Below, one piece after another: positions 58,522 through 64,000 of a stretch of DNA of 64,000 bases. A model generated the notes under the pieces. It did no database searches and had not been told where the DNA came from. It saw nothing but the letters and a program-made list of their open reading frames with translations. A program made the translations under genes and the position numbers. The DNA comes from Lepidurus packardi. Taxonomy: Eukaryota > Arthropoda > Branchiopoda > Notostraca > Triopsidae. The stretch lies in NCBI GenBank assembly GCA_023053545.1, contig JAKZAN010000194.1, forward strand, positions 1-64,000, written 5' to 3'. Position 1 is the first letter of the stretch; each line of letters starts with the position of its first letter.

Positions 58522-59373
58522 ATGGAACTCTTCCTCAAAAAGAACACCACAGAGACCTTCCTTCTCGAACTCATTGCATCGTACCTCAAACTTGATATCA
58601 AGCAAAAACTCCAACTCATCTACCTCTCAAAGGTAATCCCTTATACCATTTGTATCTTTCACTTGTTGATCGCTATAGGGTGCCTCCATCGCTTTGGCTG
58701 AAGGCTCTATCAAATTCCCTGTGCCTTCGCTTGTAACTCCTACAGGTGAAGTACTTTCGGACACCTACAAAATAGCTGCCAGAATCATCGATGAAACTTA
58801 TTGGTCGGATTTCCTTCTGGGAGCAACACCCGAGGAAAGAACAGAAATCTCATCGGTAGCCAAACATGAGAAACCGCCAAAGGAACAACTCAAGGTACCT
58901 GCCTACCCGCATCATGATTGAACTTGCTGATTGAACTTAGTACCTGCAAAAATACCTGGAACCAAGGACTTTCTTTGTGTCTAACCACATCACGTATGCT
59001 GACCTGTACATGTTCGTGAAAATGCACGAGATCGTGACGGAATTCAAGCCTGAGGAGAAGTCTGGATTCAACAATATCTTCCGCTGGTACAACCCTCATT
59101 GTAATGTTGTCCTCCTCATTATGCATAAGAAATAGGTTCAAAAATATCCAGAATCTGCCCGGTATCAAATAGTATATTATGAAGACCAACAGGTCTCTTG
59201 CCTTGGAGCCTGAGTTTACTCCTTCCTTCCTGGACCTCAAGAAGGACAAAAAAGAGAAGAAGCCTGCTGCTGACGGCAAGAAACCTGAGAATGCCACTTA
59301 AGTGAAACCCTCTGTTAAAGTTGAGGAAGTCAACGAAGTCAAAGAAGTAAAGGAGTAGATTGCGGCGCAGTGA
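58522..59373 (+). CDS. GST-like protein (AIMP/eEF1B-gamma type)
   Basis: 236 residues from four exons; introns 58633-58678, 58895-58940 and 59087-59135. A thioredoxin-like N-terminal half (MELFLKKNTTETFLLELIAS ... FPVPSLVTPTGEVLSDTYKI) is followed by an all-helical GST C-half (ITYADLYMFVKMHEIV; NIFRWFKNIQNLPGIKEY) as in multisynthetase-complex AIMPs and eEF1B-gamma. A Lys/Glu/Pro-rich tail ends the protein. The third join was chosen because only it rebuilds the RWF-x-x-IQNLPG motif. A role in translation-factor or tRNA-synthetase complexes is inferred; a detoxifying GST is less likely. Confidence 0.75.
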
Positions 59374-59484
59374 TAAAAGTGTATGCATGGGGTGTAAGCA
59401 ATCAGAAGACAAGCATTAAGTAGTTCCATTCTAACACAAACTGAATAACTTACATTATAAAGAAGAATAAATTCTCTTAAAAAA

Positions 59485-61824
<2,340 letters not shown>

Positions 61825-62049
61825 GGTGTTAATTGATATGTGTATTTGTATTAGTTTTAATAATAGCTATGACTATGTATGCGTAGGGAAAAAAGGAGGA
61901 AGCTCTCTTTCGGTGATGTAAAAATGGAGGTAAAATATCCTGGCACTACTTTTAATTAAATGCTGCTTGGGCGCCAAGAAGCGCATAATCCTTTTATTAT
62001 AGGCCTGGCACTCCGCATTCTATGGTCTACTCTGTTTTTTGTTATTCTG

Positions 62050-62249
62050 TCACAGTCTTCCCTCCAAAATACTCTAGGGCACTTGTCTCCTCATCGGTTG
62101 TTTGACCTTCATTTTAAATTTCACATTATCTTTTGTGGCTACCATTATCATTATGCTAATCTTTTTCTCACTTCTTCACTCTTGGCAGGCCTTCTATCCG
62201 TCTATAGTATTTTATTAGCAGATGTCCTTTTTGTCAATCCTTTAGACAT
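62050..62249 (-). CDS. Possible small basic protein
   Basis: A 52-residue product is possible if a 41-nt intron (62139-62179, GTGAAG donor) is removed. It is Lys/Arg rich (KDNVKFKMKVKQP). The KDNVKFK string recalls ribosomal eL38, but the rest does not match, so I make no family call. Low confidence. Confidence 0.25.
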
Positions 62250-62877
62250 CACTGCAGAAACCAAATGTTAGTTGATAGAACTGCACACTCACACATCCTC
62301 ACAGAGAGGGTTGAATGAATGTTCAAAAAAGGGACTTCAGTCTCATCTAAACTATTTTAATCCTAAATAACTTGGCAACTGAAGTATTGACGAGAATCTA
62401 AGGAGTTAAGAGTCTCAGCAGAACTGCTAGCCTCAAATTACATTTATGCATCTCTACCTACTCCTTTCGTAACGAAATGCTATAGAATTTTAGCCAAAAA
62501 ATATTAGATTCAAACACATTACTATACTTCTACACAATTAGAAAAACTAGTGAGTCCTTAAGTAGGAGAACATGAGCACAGCTAATTGGAAATCAGCTTG
62601 AGGCATTCAATTTATATATGGATATTTGTCCCGTTGAGACTTCAGATTATGATCAAGTACACTATCTAGACTCTCCGATAAATAAATGTGTTTGGAAAAG
62701 TATTCCTAAGTTTTAGCATCGAGTTAATTTGTTCGCAGAATTCCACCTCTGCTTTTTAATTCCTTGGAATTCCTTTCTGCAGGTTAGTTAGCTCAGAACA
62801 CCGAATAGCCATTAAGCATTGATATTTGTGACTCTGTAATTAGTTTGACAATATCCGCCCACTCTACTTCAGATCCC
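62250..62877. other. Intergenic region
   Basis: 628 bp of AT-rich DNA, dense in TAA, TAG and TGA in all frames. No gene, repeat or RNA recognised. Confidence 0.5.
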
Positions 62878-63075
62878 ATGGATTTCTATTTCGACTTCCC
62901 CGAAGAAAATTCCGAAAATACACTCATCGGACACCTGCCTCCTTTGCGACCCATGCTCTAACGCACTGCACTCTCTGATGTTACATCCCTATTCACACCC
63001 AGGACTAAAAGGGTCTCCCAAAGGTCTCCCGTAGTCCTCAATGGGAATCTAAGCAGAATTCAGTACCTGAGATGA
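62878..63075 (+). CDS. Small acidic-to-basic hypothetical protein
   Basis: 65 residues: MDFYFDFPEENSENTLIGHL then a Ser/Thr/Arg-rich basic part, ending ...SRIQYLR before TGA; one TAA read as Glu. The composition resembles a short linear-motif protein, and the ATG follows a long non-coding stretch. Could be an exon of something larger. No family. Confidence 0.45.
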
Positions 63076-63455
63076 GCGAAAAGCCGCGCCATATAAAGTG
63101 ATTGCTAATATATTGTACTTGGTGTTGATGAGAGTATCCGATGAGTATTGAGGCTGAACCTTTACTTTTTTAGTATCAGGCAGGAAATATGGGGAAAATG
63201 TTTCCCTTAGTTTCGATTTCCAGAACTTTATGTATAAACGACGCTAAAATTGCGTATAAGTCGTGAACGATTAAGATAAAATTGTGTCCATATTTGAGTG
63301 GGAAGAAGGCACTCTTAACTAGCCGAAATTGGCACAGGAGAGTCCGTCACGCTATAAAGCTCCTGCGGGTTCTACTACCTAAACACTAACACTCATCATT
63401 ACTCTACAGTCTTAGAATCATGTAAGATAGGATACATGTTTCATACTCTAAATTA
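63076..63455. other. Intergenic spacer
   Basis: 380 bp, AT-rich, no supported ORF or repeat. Confidence 0.45.
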
Positions 63456-64000
63456 TCAAAAGTAAGGGTTCATGTCAAGCTCAACTTCCGACATCGAGCG
63501 CGACATGTTCACCTCATCTAATTCGCTCTGTATACTCTCCTTACGCCCCCTGTTTGTTTAGTATTTATGCTCTTCCTTCGCCTGTCTGAATTCATTCTGA
63601 GGTCTGGCGACTTGCACAACTTGCTCCTGCACTGCAATCGCCCCTGCGTGCTGTTGAACATACGTCTCTTTGACCAAGCGGGGAGGAGGGGTTTTGGGTC
63701 TGTCTATAGCAGGCTCATTGTGTTAGGAATGTATTGTCTTGAAGAACACTGTTTTGGGCGGAGTTATCAGAGGGTTGGGCATATTAAGACGATTAATTTC
63801 TAAGTTACTCTTACTGCTGGCTCTGGTAGTTGTCTAGACTTTATAGTCTTTCTCGCGGCTCGTGCACTCTGCTAACTTAGAAAACCTACTAAACTGTCCT
63901 TTCTTGCTGCTATTAGTATGGAGAGATGGCTTGAGGGTGGGGTTGTGTAGATTGAGTGAGTTCTAGGACTGATCCTTAGATGTGCAGGTCTGGTTGCGAT
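63456..64000 (-). CDS. Hypothetical protein, cut by the right edge
   Basis: At least 180 residues of a minus-strand frame, open to the window edge and ending at TGA (63456-63458). Five or six TAA/TAG codons are read as Glu. Pro/Lys/Ser/Gln rich, with a coiled-coil-like stretch (VQEQVVQVARPQNEFRQAKE) and the C-terminus SRSMSEVELDMNPYF. No domain recognised; the N-terminus lies outside the window. Confidence 0.65.

Overview
The window is the left end of a ciliate macronuclear chromosome. It opens with about 47 uninterrupted CCCCAA telomere repeats and continues as dense, non-repetitive, intron-bearing protein-coding DNA to the right edge. The genes only read through when TGA is the sole stop codon and TAA/TAG are sense codons. 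At family-conserved positions the reassigned codons fall on glutamate rather than glutamine: two in MCM3, two in a DGAT2-like acyltransferase, one in a GH18 chitinase and one in a histone-fold (TAF9-like) protein. UAR=Glu is the peritrich nuclear code (translation table 30), so the source is most likely a peritrich such as Vorticella, Zoothamnium, Epistylis or Opisthonecta. Introns are 30-92 nt, GT...AG; in every spliced model below they restore a length divisible by three ending at TGA.

Layout. 1-281 telomere. 0.6-5.7 kb: four uncharacterised genes, one propeller-like. 6-16.6 kb: DGAT2-like acyltransferase, erlin-type SPFH protein, HMG-box protein, transmembrane pseudokinase, small membrane protein, ribosomal protein uL2 (RPL8), a CaaX-ending protein, a protein kinase and a small basic protein. 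17-26.2 kb: NUFIP1-like protein, coiled-coil proteins (one secreted), a carboxypeptidase-like protein lacking its nucleophile, and disordered proteins. 26.4-36 kb: dual-specificity phosphatase, CCDC25/Jlp2-like protein, RNase H1-like protein, a secreted protein of 42 seven-residue repeats, an alveolin-like pellicle protein and an N-myristoylated pseudokinase. 36-49.9 kb: TPR protein, PB1-ZZ (p62/NBR1-like) protein, GH18 chitinase, SSXT-like protein, divergent DDX56/Dbp9-like helicase, Spen-type RRM/SPOC protein, DUF4795/QRICH2-like and other coiled-coil proteins. 50-64 kb: importin-alpha-like protein, nucleoporin with a Ran-binding domain, histone-fold protein, CFAP97-like and MORN proteins, another acylated pseudokinase, GST-like protein, MCM3, two small ORFs and a gene cut by the right edge.

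The genes do not form one pathway. Recurrent themes are cilia and pellicle (alveolin, CFAP97, MORN, DUF4795), nuclear transport and RNA biology (importin, nucleoporin, NUFIP1, DDX56, Spen), and degenerate enzymes (three pseudokinases, an inactive-looking carboxypeptidase, a degraded RNase H1 and a degraded DEAD-box protein). The most unusual item is the secreted 42 x 7-residue repeat protein at 30776-31753. No CRISPR array, insertion sequence, rRNA, tRNA or viral gene was recognised.
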